Below, one piece after another: positions 11,329 through 24,223 of a stretch of DNA of 64,000 nt. The position numbers and the translations under genes were made by a program. This stretch comes from Sclerotinia nivalis (Eukaryota > Ascomycota > Leotiomycetes > Helotiales > Sclerotiniaceae). The number at the start of each line of letters is the position of its first letter. The first letter of the stretch is position 1. The stretch covers positions 1,054,001-1,118,000 of the forward strand of contig JAPEIS010000003.1 in the NCBI GenBank assembly GCA_029531795.1. Direction: 5' to 3'. The notes beneath the pieces were generated by a model. That model had not been told where the DNA came from. It saw only the letters and a list, made by a program, of their open reading frames with translations, and ran no database searches.

Positions 11329-12180
11329 TTAGATAAATAACAAATCGGGCTTTTCCACTATACCTTCTTCTTTCTACCTTTACCTCTGCCTTTTCTTTCA
11401 ATCTCCTTTCTTCCTTTTTCCTTGCCTCATCTTCCTATTGACGATTATATTGAAGATTATATAATAAACTACCCGCATTTCCTTTATTAGTATTTTTCTC
11501 CTACTCTGTTTTATCAATCGTAGCTTACTCCAAATCGATAAACATTATTCGATTTTCAACGTTTATAGCATTATTCAATTTTGTATCTCTATAAATCATT
11601 TTATATATAATCAAGGCTTTATAAACCTCTTCTAGTTTTCTTTTATACATTTCGTCCTCTTCAGGTTTTATAGTAAGATAAGTTAGTGTTTGATTAATAA
11701 CTTCTGATAAAACCAAAACAGATAAACTATTGTATATTGTTTCCCCGTAATAATAAAGTAGGAACCTTTCTTGAAGAGATTTGAATCGGTAATATATCAG
11801 TTTTTCATTTTCAAATTCTTTCTCCCAATCAGGTTTGCGTTTTTTAAGGATAACAATTGACAATAGAAACCATCCAGGACAAAAAGTTTTGAGATATGGA
11901 TAGGAATTGAAAAATCTTTCAAATATCGATCGAATAAACAGAATTAGAATGTAATCAAGAATTGACGACTTTTCAACCTTCAAACGATAAACAAATCGCC
12001 AAGAATCAATTCGTTCAGCACTAGTTGCAACCATTAGTCTATAGCCTATACGGAATTCCTGAAAATATTAAAACTTGCTCAAAATGTATTGTGAAAGGAA
12101 AAACCAATCTTACTAATAATCCTCGGATTTCATCAAGGTCAGCTGCAATCATATCGTCTGATGGAGTTGATGATGAGAAT
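11329..12180 (-). pseudogene. Unidentified protein relic with charged C-terminal helix
   Basis: The longest open frame is 11525-12034 (169 codons, minus). After two stops the frame continues to a terminal TAA at 11329-11331, giving a Lys/Glu/Arg/Gln-rich probable coiled coil (EARKKEERRLKERQ). Upstream of 12034, in another frame, a conserved-looking N-terminal piece reads DDMIAADLDEIRGLLVRLV (about 12165-12110). The family-1 solo LTR at 12191 is inserted directly upstream and may have separated the 5' end. I recognise no domain. The gene has fewer RIP changes than its neighbours in the 169-codon block. Function unknown. Confidence 0.4.
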
Positions 12181-12190
12181 GGCAATGGAG

Positions 12191-12668
12191 TGTTACGATC
12201 ACGGATCTTACAATAACCGATCGTGTGAATACACGTTATGATTTGATCGAATTAGTATGAGATCGAGGTGGTCGTAAAAACAAACGAGCACAGGCCATGT
12301 TAGTATCAAAAGGTCATGTGATGGACCCTGCATATTATGTACGCAAAGGAAAAGTCCAAGATATTCTAGGTCCAACAGAATACTAGGTCCAACAGAATAC
12401 TAGATCCAATAGAATTGTAGGTCCAGGACCTTTCGAGGTCCTGAAGGCTCCAAATACGAAGGTCTATATAAGCAGGATGGATTCCTTTATTTGTAGAGCT
12501 TCGTGCTCAAAAACAATCATTAGTTTAAACACTATAGTTACTATACAATACAATCGTTATATTTTCATTTTCATCAAGCCCCTGTTTGATCTTTAATAGA
12601 AACCATCACGACCTTTCTATAAGTCCCTTGATCATTTCTTAGTGATAAAGGATTGTAGCGGCGTAATA
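12191..12668 (+). repeat. Solo LTR of family-1 chromovirus, TSD TGGAG
   Basis: 478 bp, from TGTTACGATCACGGATC to GCGGCGTAATA, flanked by perfect TGGAG repeats at 12186-12190 and 12669-12673. No internal retroelement sequence follows, so LTR-LTR recombination removed it. U3 contains a tandem array of about four 17-bp units (consensus AGGTCCAACAGAATACT, 12366-12425). A TATA-like TCTATATAAGCAGGATGG lies at about 12460. Many CpA and CpG sites survive here that are TpA in the LTRs of copies A and B, so this copy shows the near-original sequence. Confidence 0.95.
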
Positions 12669-12673
12669 TGGAG

Positions 12674-14440
12674 GTAGAGAAGGTAACGGTTTATGATGGA
12701 ATATAGATATATTACAAAACATATATGAAAAATTTTCTTCCATAGTAAAGAATTGAGTATAATGAATGAAGAATGTAAATTTGATTAAAGGATAGATGTT
12801 AATCAAGAACAAATTCTGCTTTTCTACTTATTTGTTTGTCTTTTTTGAGTTTGTATATATATTCCTGTTTGTTTTTCTGCTGTTCCCCTTTGTTATAGTA
12901 TTATATACTATAAGTAATCTCCAAAGCATGAATATACAAGGGACTTATTGTATGATACAGATCGTTGAAAAGTAATAAATAAAAAGTAGTGACTGAATAC
13001 AAAACCCTATTGTAGATAGAATTATTGAACCTACGATCCCTTGATCAATTCATCGAAACTATTCTTGTTTCTCTAGCTATATGATATTATGATCGTTGTA
13101 ACTATGGTCATAATTGAAAGGAATCCCAAATAACATTTCCATTTATATCTTGTACAGTATTTCCATTTATATCCATTCAATACCACATCTTCGCTATTCT
13201 TCCGAATACCCAACGATAATTATTCGAATGAATCGGTTCTTTTGTATATATTTACTAGTTCTCTTAATATAATCGGCCCAACCAAAAACGAAATTTCCGA
13301 TCCCAATTATCAAATAAAAGATATATATTTTTCGATCATTCTTCTGTTATACGAATCCAGTCTCATTACATTAATCGATAAAGCGCATATCGGGTTATAC
13401 ATTGCTCCGTTATCTAAGGTATTCGTGCCAAAATGCAACAATCAACAATGCAATCTGCTGATTTGATATCTTCGGCATTTTTGGTTCTGAATTGAATAAT
13501 CAATAGATGCTTTCTATCATACACAAACATCTGTAAACATTTATACAAATATATATATCTTATTTTGTTAGCAATATTACTTTCTTTTCTTAAAAGAAAT
13601 GAAGTTTACCCTTTAATCTTTTTTCTTAATCGTTTTGTTATATCCTTCTTCTCTACTGCATTTATTTACTCATTGATAATAATAACATTATATTGTTTTA
13701 TCTCTTCTATTATCTAGCATCTTTCATTTTTTGCAACCCCTTTCATTTGCTATGAATAAAGATGATCTACGGTTTTATCTGTATGTATTGGACCTGAAAG
13801 GCCTAACAACGATCTCTGCAGAAATTGGTTATTCTTCTGTCAAGCAAAAGAAACCGGAAAAGCAAAATTTTGATAAAAATCCTGATCAATATTATCTTCC
13901 GATTGGATATCTATATAGTCGAGATAATTCAAACGATAAGCTGATCTATCAAAACGATTGATATTATTAGCATCAGTAATGTATATACTGTTGTTGTTTG
14001 GTATATATTAGTCTAAAGCCAGAAAAGAATGGATTCCATTCAAAGTTGGTATATAGATATTTGAATTGATGATTGGAAGATAATTATCAATCTATGATTT
14101 TCTACTCAAAGAAGGACCAGATCTAAGGCGAGTATAGGAAGTTGAAGGAGGGCTTTCCAAAAAGAGATCATCAATTCTCATTGTGTTAAACATTGCAGAG
14201 AATAATGAGGATAAATGAATGAATATATATATATAAATTTGATAAAGGGAAATCAAATTAAATGAATGATGATAAAACAGAGTAGAGATTGATTATTGAA
14301 ATAGATCTATAGATAGTTGAATAAACCAGCTAGTTTTATACTTTTGTTTGATATCGCTTTTACATCTTTATATTATAAACAAAATGAATGATATTGAAAC
14401 CTTTATCATTTCGTATATCTCAAATAAACTATATCCTAAT
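12674..14440. other. AT-rich stretch with short unidentified open frames
   Basis: Two short plus-strand open pieces stand out: 13242-13466, which reads ILLLYESSLITLIDKAHIG and looks protein-like, and 13731-13961. Neither matches a family I can name, and both end in stops after about 75 codons. They may be exons of dead genes. Nothing else is supportable. Confidence 0.4.
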
Positions 14441-14445
14441 ATTAC

Positions 14446-14592
14446 TGTCGGAACATGGTCACGTGTTGTTACCCCACCTTGATATATAACCTCTCCGTAC
14501 GGAGAGGACCTTAGAAGAGATACAATTCATACTACAATACAATATTATTCATACTAATTTGAATACCGTTGTTATCCCCTGTCCTCCCAACA
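14446..14592 (+). repeat. 147-bp solo LTR (family 3) with perfect TSD ATTAC
   Basis: Begins TGTCGGAACATGG and ends CCTCCCAACA, flanked by ATTAC at 14441-14445 and 14593-14597. Ends of the type TGTTGG...CCAACA and the short length fit a Ty1/Copia-like LTR, although family is inferred. A TATA-like GATATATAACC is followed by an 18-bp perfect palindrome CCTCTCCGTACGGAGAGG (about 14492-14509). No RIP scars of note. No sequence related to it is seen elsewhere in the window. Confidence 0.85.
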
Positions 14593-14597
14593 ATTAC

Positions 14598-17445
14598 ACT
14601 ACATTATGCCCTTCTATTTTATCTATATTATACCCTAACAATCCTTTTTATTACTTTTCGTATCAAGATATAGTTCAGTTTGTAAACAAATCATAATTTA
14701 CCTTTGTTTTGGGCAAGGCTAAGTAGGGACATCAAGCAAAGTTGATGTTACCTTTATTCTGTTATTCATTGTATCATTGCATTATTACCGGATAGTATAT
14801 AGTAGTATAGATAAGAATCTTCTAAGATTGATAAATCAGTTGAATATAATCTAGTATAAGATCTGATATTCATGAAATTGTCGATTATAATCGTTTTTTT
14901 TTGGTTCTAATTGTGCTTTATATAGCTTGATAACAGAAATAGTTGAGATTTTAATGTACTATATGTTGAGGTCAGATATAGGTTTTCAGGCCCCGATTGT
15001 TTTTTGTTTGTAGGTAGTAACAGATGAATCAGAATTCCATTATAGAAAAGATGTAAATTTGCAAAATGTATATCCAATATAAGATCTTCTTATGTATTAT
15101 TGAACTGCTGAACAGATCTTATCCAAAGTCCTAATCATTCTGGAATCTGATATACCTAAGAACTCAAACTTAGATGTGAATCCTTTGGTCCTTTCACGAG
15201 CATTTTGATAGCTAGGTCGATAACAGACTTTTTTCATTTTCATTATCACATTTTAATCAATTGATCAAATTGCAAACTTTGAAAAGAATATTGAATAATA
15301 GTAAACAATAAACCAGAGATATACATAGTGATTATTGATACCTAAATACTTATCTCATTGGGCAATATTGTAATAATCTATACGATATAATAAGGCTATC
15401 TCGTATCACTACAAAAACTGCGAAAACTACAACATTCAGAGTTTTCGATAAATCCTCTTCAATCATAGAGTCCATCAGATAAGATATCTTGCCATTTTGC
15501 GATATTATCCGATATATAGCCTAACAATTTCATTATAGAATTCCTATTCGACCTTTCCGTTCATTCGTATACAACATTCTGCTTTTCATCTACGATATCT
15601 TTTTATCTACAAAATCATTTTATTTGCGATATCTTCTATTTGTAATATTATTCTTTTATATAATTATCATTTAATCGATTACTTTGTACTTTTATAACAA
15701 GTTATTGTATATACTATATACCTTTGGATAATTCTCTTTATTGTTATATTTAAAGGATTTTATTTAATATATTTATAGTTTCGATGAGTATTCATTTATA
15801 TTATATTTGTATCTGAAGAACAAAAGGATTTTTTAATTTGGTTTATCGAAGTAAACGATTATGATAGGAAGATTGAGTTCAAAGACAAATTGATTTTAAT
15901 CTATAATGAAACAACAAAGTATACATTTGTAGATAAGTTCGATATCAATGATAAAGAAGATTTTATCATTCCGAAGGGCTATACATATAAACTTCATAAT
16001 AATGATACTAGATCTTTTGCTAGATTATCTGATACGATTTGAGGAAATAATTACAAGTCCATTTTTATTGGCTATATTCCAAATATATATATCAATTTGA
16101 TTCCTGAACCCCGATCAATCATAATAAAGAATATGATATCGTTATCATTTGTATTAGATATAAATATATAAATACAAACACAACGAAGTCCCAATACCAA
16201 TTTGTATTTCTTAGTACGAATTATAATTTGATAAAAGGAGACTTCTAAAAGAGATAGGTTTTCCATTAACATATTCGAATATTGTTGAATCGATCCTCGA
16301 AGAGATTGAAATTGTAATTGACATTGCAAATCAAACATTTGAAGCATTTTGTATCCAGTTTGGCAATCAACAATAATAGAGAATGTAACATCTTGCTTTT
16401 AATCTCAAGGGAACATTGCTACAATATTTTGTCGATTATTATTCGAATTTAATCTATATCTAGCTATTGTAGAACTACGAAATGGTTCTTCAAGATTGTA
16501 ATCCAATTTCTCTTTTATGGTATAACTATATACAAACTCGATTTCTAAAACGATTATTGTCAGTATTAACTTTAAGATATAAATGTATTTATATTTGTTT
16601 CTTTGTTCCTTTTTAGTTTCAATGGGAATGTTGAGAGTATATCTCCTTATATCTTTTATTTGAGATATTGTATTGATATTTGTATTCGCTAGAGTTGAAT
16701 TTCTAATCGTTTTTCCTTGATTATATATAATTCTATTTGTCGATTGAGAAAGAAATGAATCAATGTACTTTTGTTTGTTAAATGGGTTGTATGTTTCGGC
16801 CTGTAACTCTAAACCTCTTTTCTCCCCTCTACTATTTCCAAATTCAGCATATTCATCAACAATAGAATTCTGTTTATAATTACTAAGCCCTGTTTCATTG
16901 CTAATTGTAATTGATGAACTTTCGATTGGCGATAACTGTTAGCTCTATGTAGACTCTGCTGGATTCAATAATATATTTATCGAATTACAGTTGATGCCAA
17001 AAGTACTCGATTCGGTTTCCGTATTGCTATCTTTATAATTGGAGATAGCTCCTTTTGTGGTTTCCGAGATTCTTACTGATGTTTCGGCTATAAGGTTGTT
17101 ATTGCAATTAATAATTGATTTTTGTGGTCTGTATTCAATTATAATCCATTTAACCTTTAACATTTCCTTTATTCTAATTATGATTTCATTGGTTTGTATC
17201 TTTTTAGCTTCTTTGCAGATCCTTCGATTTTTCAAGTATTTCATCATTTTATCGAATTTTATCCTATTGGAGGAAAGAAGCTTCTTTTATCTACCTATTT
17301 TAGCAAAATCTAATTGAAAAGAATCCACGATTTATATTAATATCGAGATATCATTTAATAAAAACAATAGCGAACCAATTCCATTCAATTCATTTGCAAT
17401 TGCTAGATATCTTTTCCCTACCCTCGTTCAACAATCGATATTACC
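14598..17445. other. AT-rich stretch with a few unassigned open frames
   Basis: An open plus frame without an ATG, about 15808-16041, reads EEQKDFLIWFIEVNDYDRK and further polar sequence. A minus frame 16072-16347 (91 codons) and a minus frame 16945-17247 (100 codons) are also open. None shows a domain I recognise. They are probably remnants of genes or of the hAT-like element that follows. Confidence 0.35.
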
Positions 17446-17793
17446 TTAAACATCTAGCTTTTGATTTTTAGTTAAACCGGAGTTCAGGACGAGTACTAGA
17501 AATTCAGTTTGTATCTTATCGCGAAGGAATTTGGAATTGAAGGTTGCTTTTAGCTTGTAAAGTTTGATATAGAGAAATCTGTACAGTATACAATAAATAA
17601 TAATTCCTTTCTCAAATCCGATAAATAAATAATAGATATTAGATATAGGATAACTTGACAAACAATGATTCTGAATCGCAATAGTGTACCGAATTATTGT
17701 TGATAGATTAGTTTTCCAAAACTGAAATTCCTTTTTGATGAATGGGTGAAATATGATAATAATATTTGATTGTGATTTTGAAAATCTATTCAT
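17446..17793 (-). pseudogene. hAT-like transposase C-terminal (dimerisation) fragment
   Basis: A 115-codon minus frame with the spacing of the hAT C-terminal dimerisation region: FWKTN near the start (about residue 26, normally W-W-K), then a stretch equivalent to the usual LA-IARD-L-IP-S segment, here decayed to YTIAIQNHCLSSYPIS, followed by LFIGFEKG, comparable to the R-FS motif, and KATFNSKFLRDKIQTE. The substitutions are of the RIP kind. An N-terminal piece, MGFETNRELKAQLYIINN, may lie at 17960-18020 on the same strand. Terminal inverted repeats and TSD were not found. Alternative: an unrelated gene with a chance match. Confidence 0.42.
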
Positions 17794-19990
17794 TCTTTTT
17801 AATCGAGTTTGTATAAACTTAGACTTATATTTATTTGGTATCTGTTTCCAGATTGTTATAAGCGTTTCCAGTATCTGAATTTCTTTTTAGCAATACAATT
17901 TGGAAAATTGATCAATATTAGGCTCACTTTAGGATCCTCAAATATAAGGAAAGGGTTATTTGCGTTATTGATAATATACAATTGAGCTTTTAGCTCACGA
18001 TTTGTTTCAAAGCCCATTATCAATATTGAAGATAAAATGAAATGTTAAAAGGAATAAATAAACGAAAAAAAAAGATTAAAGGAAAAGATAATGGAAATGC
18101 TTATTAGTTTCATTTATCGTTGAAATATATAACTGTTATCAAGCTCAATCAAAATTTAAATTAATGTTTTTTCAAACGAGTATATATACATTATAACGCA
18201 AACTTCTGTATCGATATTAAGACTTTTTATTAAAATTCGATCCTCTTTTGATCATCTGTTTTAGTGTCTTTCTGCAAGTTATACCATTACCTTTAAAAAT
18301 CGTTAGATTGATAAAGGTATAATTTAGTTTAAAGAAATTAATCCTTTATCAAATGGATACAATACTAATACCCCTAATACAGGTTAATATTGTACCTCTT
18401 ATTCGAACCACTGGATTGCCCTACATCTTCTTTATTATTATACAGATGTAATTGCTTTTAATACCGACCCAGGGAAAATTTCTAGGATGCAATCAATGAA
18501 TAGAACATTTTGATTATTCTTTATTATAAGGATATATTCAATGATCTATTATGAAGTTTCAAAAAACAATAAATGATTTTTTTCAATATATTAAAAACTC
18601 TATTGTAATATATAAAAAGAAGCTTATACAATGAAACAATCAATTTCTGCTCTTCTCATCTTATATTACTATAATTTAATCCGCCTTACTTCATCCTTTA
18701 TTATATTCATTATACTCTACTTATATCTTTTATTATTCTATCTTGATTACAACTGTTTCTCTATTATTCCAATACACACAGAATATATCATTCTACCTTT
18801 ATACTAGAATCATCTAAAACCTTATATCTACCCATTTCATATGAACTCTCTATTTTCCCAATCCCAATACCTTCTGTACTATTTATGGGAAAGGATAATT
18901 ATACATATTCCAATACTAATAGAAGTTGTAATAGTATTATTATAATTAGTAATATCAACAAGAAAATGATTGTATATAATTGAAAATCCCCCTTATCTAT
19001 ATAAAAATAATTGATCCAATCCTCAATACAGATTTGACATTTTGTTGGAAATATTATTTGGTTTCTTCAGAATATCAAAAGATTATCAAGCTATTGTAAT
19101 TGCTTTGAAAAGTCTAGAAATTATTTTAACTGGAATTATACTTCTTATCAAATACGATAATCATTATTGAAGAATATTTACTTAATTATAGCATTATTGG
19201 TTACGCAAATCTATATCTAGTATATTTCAAATCGAAACCGAAGCTTCAGATCTATTTCAGTTTCGATCGGGAAAAATATTTTTGATGAGTAGAGGTTCTT
19301 CTACAATACGAATTCATAAATCTGTTTTGGAAAGGAAATAGTCAAAAAGATTGTATATTGCAAGGTAGAGATAATATCACTAAATATTAATCAAATATCT
19401 CTGAAAGGATATTCGAAAGGGATTTGATAGTTTAATTAATTGCTGGATAAGGCATTAATACCAAAAATACGTTTTTGATGATAGAAGTTTGAAAATGTAT
19501 AATATAGGTTTATTAGCTTCAATTGATATATTAATACTTTAGTATTATATAGATTCCAATAATCTCATCGTATATCCAGTACTTCAGATATTGTTATAAA
19601 AGAATTCATCCATTATATACAAATACTAATTGTTCCCTATTATATTTGGTTTTCTTTCTTTAACTTCAATCGACTTTAATATTTATCCAATCTTCATCTC
19701 AATCAAACTATGAGTATTGTAATAAGATATATAAAGATTGGATAAATGAAATCTTTCAGAAAATGTAAATTCAAAATAGTAATCGATACTTTCCACAAAA
19801 TAAATATTCTTGTATAGCATTGTGGATTTACATCCTAAAATATACAGGGAACTGAACAGTATATACCCAAAGATGCCTTAAAATGTAATTCGATCTATTC
19901 AATTTCGATATATATATCAAATAGCATCTTCCTTCTAATATCTATTTAATTCTTCGATATACTATCAATTTCATACATCAATATTTTAAA
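17794..19990. other. AT-rich gene-free stretch
   Basis: Apart from a possible minus-strand continuation of the hAT-like relic near 17.96-18.02 kb, I see only short chance frames and AT-rich low-complexity DNA. Confidence 0.5.
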
Positions 19991-22303
19991 ATGATTACCA
20001 ATTCTGGTATATATCGCCCAAAACAAATTAAAGGTCTACTAGATTATATCTTTATCGATTTAGGCACCAGAGATCTTCGTATAACCTGTAATATCGAAGG
20101 TGATAAAGATTGCAAAGAAATCGGAAACTACCTTGAAATGTAAACAAATACTTCATCTTTTGTTTCTCAAACACCAACAAACATTATATACGAACCTAAT
20201 AACGATAAACCAGCCAAACCTGTAACATTTGGTTATATTAAACCATACTATTATCAAAAACTTGTATCTAGAATGAAGATTGTTCTTCTATTAGATCCCG
20301 AAAACTATAATTATATCTATACTACCCTAATTGATACAATAAATGATCTCTATTTTAAATCTATACAGCAAATCCCAAAAGACTTCTTGAAATTCGCTAT
20401 CGAATATACGATCAAGGAATACGGTGGACAATAGTTTACAAAAGGTTAGATATTTTCAATGCTTTAGTATTACAAGATTGAGGAAGTACAGAACTTTCGA
20501 GTATTAATTCAAAAAGCAGATTGTTTTGGCAATATATATATCCATAATGAAAGCGATTGTATTGTTTATACAAATCTGCCAACAATCGAGGATATCATTA
20601 GCAATACTAAAGAGAATGTTTTTAAGAAAAAACAGAATTATATCATCGCAATTAGGATTTTTGATTTTGGAGCTGGTACAACTGTAAGTAATCTGATTCA
20701 AGTAAAAATGGATTGATTAATTTATAATAAATAGGATATAATCATCTCCGAGATCTGCTTCAAATATGATGGAGGACTATTTGCGATCAACGAATTGAAT
20801 GCCCCTTTAGATATATTATAAGAACCAAAACTATATATTTAATGTTGATAATGATACTATAGATTTTGCGATTGAAGGGGATTCATTTGATGAACAATTC
20901 ATTAATCTCTTGTATGCTAAACTCGATATCAATATGACTTCAGATAAAGAACAGACCTTCTTTAATCCATTTGTGAATCATTTCTATTTACAATCAAAAC
21001 TACAATGAACAACAGATTTTGAGGATGAAGAATATCCATTCAATGTACCGTATGGAAAAGATCAATTTGTATTAACAAAGTGAGTTTATCGTTAGCTTCC
21101 TTTAATATAATCTTCAACTACTAATTCAATAATAAAAAAGAATATGATTTATATTATAGAACCACCGATTGATAAAACTTGCCGATACATCGACGAGCAT
21201 CTTGCTCAAATAATTAGACCTTTGGACCTTGTCGTAATCTCGGGAGGGAATTCCGAAATGCCTAATATAATAAATAACTTGTACACTATACTTAAAAGAA
21301 AGAATATCATTAACAATAATGAAAAAGTAATTCATTTGATAGGACAATCATTATAAATATCACGGAGGCAGCAGACAGGATAACAGAAATCACTTTTGTT
21401 GATAAGACGTAGCTCGAAGAGCTACGTTTCTATAGAAGGAACGGTTTCTTAAATACATTTATGTGTAGCGCTAGCCCCGACCGGGGCTAGCCTACACTTA
21501 TCCGAGGTCCGACTCCTATGGGTCGGAACCCGAGCGGTCTCCGTATACCATATACGGGGACCCCGTGACAATAAATACCAATTCAATACAAAGGGAATTT
21601 CGGATTGAAAGAAGCTAATCTGGAAACACTTATAAGAATACAATAGTTTACAATCTGCATTACTGGATCAATTATCTTCAATTAATCAAAGGTCGATATG
21701 CTCGTATAACTCTAGCTCGAATGATCAAACATCATCGTACAAAGCTTAATCACCATATCAAAGTACCTGCTGAGGATACAAAATTATTCAAATTCTATAA
21801 TTGTGCTGAAAGGATCATAATTGAGATAATCATATCTATAGAAGATTGAATAGGATTATTGATTAATGACTTTCTAGAGAATCCTTATTCCAGATAGCAT
21901 TCAGATTGTTGATATCTACTTTGATATTGATATAAATACCAAAAATTTGAATCTACTTCCTATCGATATATATATTCCAAATAAAGATACCGAAATTTAC
22001 ACTTCTAAAATCTATCTCTGGAATTTTGTATCCGAATATAGGATTATAGATGTTCTTCATTTAAAATCAATAATAACGAATATCGATATTGATATATTTA
22101 GAAAAGTTGCTATAAAGGGTTTGTATCGATTTTGGCTTCGTTTAAGTATCGAAGTTGATATTGATATCAACATTGTAGTATCCTAAAGACCCGATAGATG
22201 CAAGTTTAAAGAAGATACGGAATTCTATTCAACCAAATTAACTTTGGAAAATATGAATCTATCTGGCCAAAGATTAATGGATAAGTTTCGTGCTTCAATA
22301 TAA
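19991..22303 (+). pseudogene. HSP70-like (HSPA12-type) NTPase, RIP-broken and split by a solo LTR
   Basis: From an ATG at 19991 the frame reads an actin/HSP70-type ATPase: phosphate-1 region DYIFIDLGTRDLRI (about 20036-20080), NIIYEPNNDKPAKPVTFGY (about 20184-20240), phosphate-2 region RIFDFGAGTTVSNLIQ (about 20655-20700, normally D-G-GGT), YDGGLFAINELN (about 20768), and an adenosine-motif-like VVISGGNSEMPNI (about 21233-21270). Fungi have many such HSP70-like proteins distinct from the chaperone. The C-terminal lobe continues at 21580-22303, including an open frame at 21947-22186. Stops where Gln/Trp are expected mark RIP. The 213-bp LTR at 21358-21570 interrupts it just after the adenosine motif. 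Not functional. Confidence 0.78.
21358..21570 (-). repeat. Solo LTR of family-2 chromovirus, TSD ATAAA, unmutated
   Basis: 213 bp, the same length as both LTRs of the element at 39219-44856, in inverse orientation (minus: TGTCACGGGG to CTCCGTGATA). Flanked by ATAAA at 21353-21357 and 21571-21575. It keeps CpG/CpA sites that are TpA in the full-length element. Several strong hairpins are visible: ACGTAGCTC-GAA-GAGCTACGT (21407-21427), a 35-base hairpin at 21463-21497 (arms GTGTAG and CTAGCCCCG), CCGTATA-CCA-TATACGG (21541-21557) and CGGGGACCCCG (21555-21565). It interrupts the HSP70-like pseudogene. Confidence 0.96.
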
Positions 22304-22479
22304 CAACAAAAGAGCTCTAATTCAAACATTACCAATAATACCTTACCGAATTATCTTCAAATATTAAAAACTATCAATGAAATAAAGACTTATTCGAAGA
22401 ATTTACTTTCAATAAGTATTCTTCCTTACTTAGGTAAAAGAGTTTCTTTATATAAAGATTTCAACAAAAATTATTAATA

Positions 22480-22935
22480 TTGGTAGATTTCTATCATTCT
22501 GAACATAGTATACACTTTGCTACTTGGCTATGTAACGATTCGAATAAAATCGGTAATCACGAATCAATTACATAAGTGGTTCTATATTGTCCCGAGAATC
22601 TTAATCGCAAAAGAACTTTCTTTGAAACAGAAATAGGATATAAGTATCCAATATCATTACAATCATATACTACTCCTTACTAAAGTCCTTACAATAATTC
22701 ATTAGCAATAAATCCTTCGTTTTATTTACCTTCGATCTCGTATCAGAGTACACTATCATCATCTACAGCTACAACACTTGCATTGTCATCTTCGAGCAAT
22801 CCTTTATATCATCGTTACCAAATATCATCATATCCACCCCAATCATCATATCCACCTCAATCATCTGATATTTACGATGAAAATACATTGGTTAATCCAC
22901 AGGATCTTTCATTTAACTATAATCCTACTAACTGA
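22480..22935 (+). pseudogene. Ser/Pro/Tyr-rich protein fragment of unknown function
   Basis: A 151-codon plus frame with only two internal stops (both at Gln-type positions), ending at TGA 22933-22935. It starts LVDFYHSEHSIHFATWL and then becomes low-complexity: Ser runs at about 22750-22800 and a short repeat YPPQSS (18-bp DNA unit AATCATCATATCCACC, two to three copies, 22825-22865). It lies about 180 bp downstream of the HSP70-like relic in the same orientation and could be its tail or a separate gene. No domain recognised. Confidence 0.4.
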
Positions 22936-23629
22936 GTTTCAATACTAAGACGAGAAAATGGAAAACGGGTTTTTTGGAAATTGTAATCAAAAGGGTGTTT
23001 ATAAACCAGCAATTGTATTTAATTTAGAATCTACAAATGAAGAGCACCTATAAATAGGGATAGCTACTTTATATATATACGAATGAATGGCCTAGCCGTA
23101 ATAGTTAGGCAAAAAGAAGTTATATTTATTCTTTCAATGATCTTACTTTATCGATAACTTTTGGTATATAGTATTTGTTCGGATCTAATCCTCAGATTAC
23201 CTAAATCGTATACTAATCCTGAGTAATCGTATTATGTATAAATATGATTAATGTATTTGAGGTTTTTTATATAAAGGTAGAAGGAAAGCAGGGGTTTTCG
23301 TTACAAAAGTCCTTTTCTTAATTCTTAAGCTTTTTACAAGCTTCTTTATCTTCTAATTAGAATAATTCAAATTCTATACTTTGTTCATTAGTCAATCCTT
23401 ATTTTTTGATTTTGATATCAAGTTATTTTAAAGGGAGTTTTCTTAGGCTTTTTATTTGTTACAAGTATTTTGTCTAATAAAACCAAGGATAATGTTATAT
23501 GGTAATAGATAACCCAATAAAAGAAGTTTAGACCAAAAGAAAAAGCACAAAAGATGTTATCGAATTAGTATAGTAATTCGGTTCTTTTTGCTTTATAGAG
23601 TCTCTTTATGAGCAGAAACCCTTATCATA

Positions 23630-23960
23630 GGTTCTGATCACTTCGATTCATATGATCACGTATTATCAAGAGTTATATGCAAAGTCGACGACCGATATCG
23701 ATTATCGATTTCAGAAAGAACAATAAAGTATAAAGATCTATATATTCAGTATGAATTCCTTTTGTAGAATTTCGTACTCAAAATCAATCATTTAGTATTT
23801 ATATTACTACAACTATCCGAATGATAATGATTTATAACAAGAAGCCTCTAGTATGTATTATATAGTCTTAATAAAAAGCGGGCTATATTATTAATCAATA
23901 ATAATCGAATTTTGAATACCGGTGGTATTTCAACTCTGTTTCTTATTAGTTTGAAAATAT
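23630..23960 (+). repeat. Diverged LTR-like sequence related to family 1
   Basis: A segment reading GATCTATATATTCAGTATG, followed by CCTTTTGTAGAATTTCGTACTC (about 23730-23790), parallels the TATA/R region of the family-1 LTR (TCTATATAAGCAGGATGG ... TTTGTAGAGCTTCGTGCTC). Ends are not definable and no TSD was found. RIP-decayed or a distant family. Confidence 0.4.
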
Positions 23961-24223
23961 CTTATTAAGATATTAAATATATTCAGGAGTTTATATAGTA
24001 AATATCTATTGGAAGATTTCTATCGAGCCTCAGTTTGACGAAAACCTATAAACAATCAGAATACATAATTGTATTATCTCGGATTAATATAGGAAAATCG
24101 TTATTCTACGATTGTATATTCTACTTTAGAATATACTAGTATAATCAATACCAATATATATATTGAATATTCGATTCATTTCGAATTTTCTATTATATCA
24201 AAGTATTTGTTAGATTAAATAAA

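Noticed and set aside
15808..16041. A new protein-coding gene
   Set aside because: Open frame without ATG, no recognisable domain and no flanking signals; kept only as a note.
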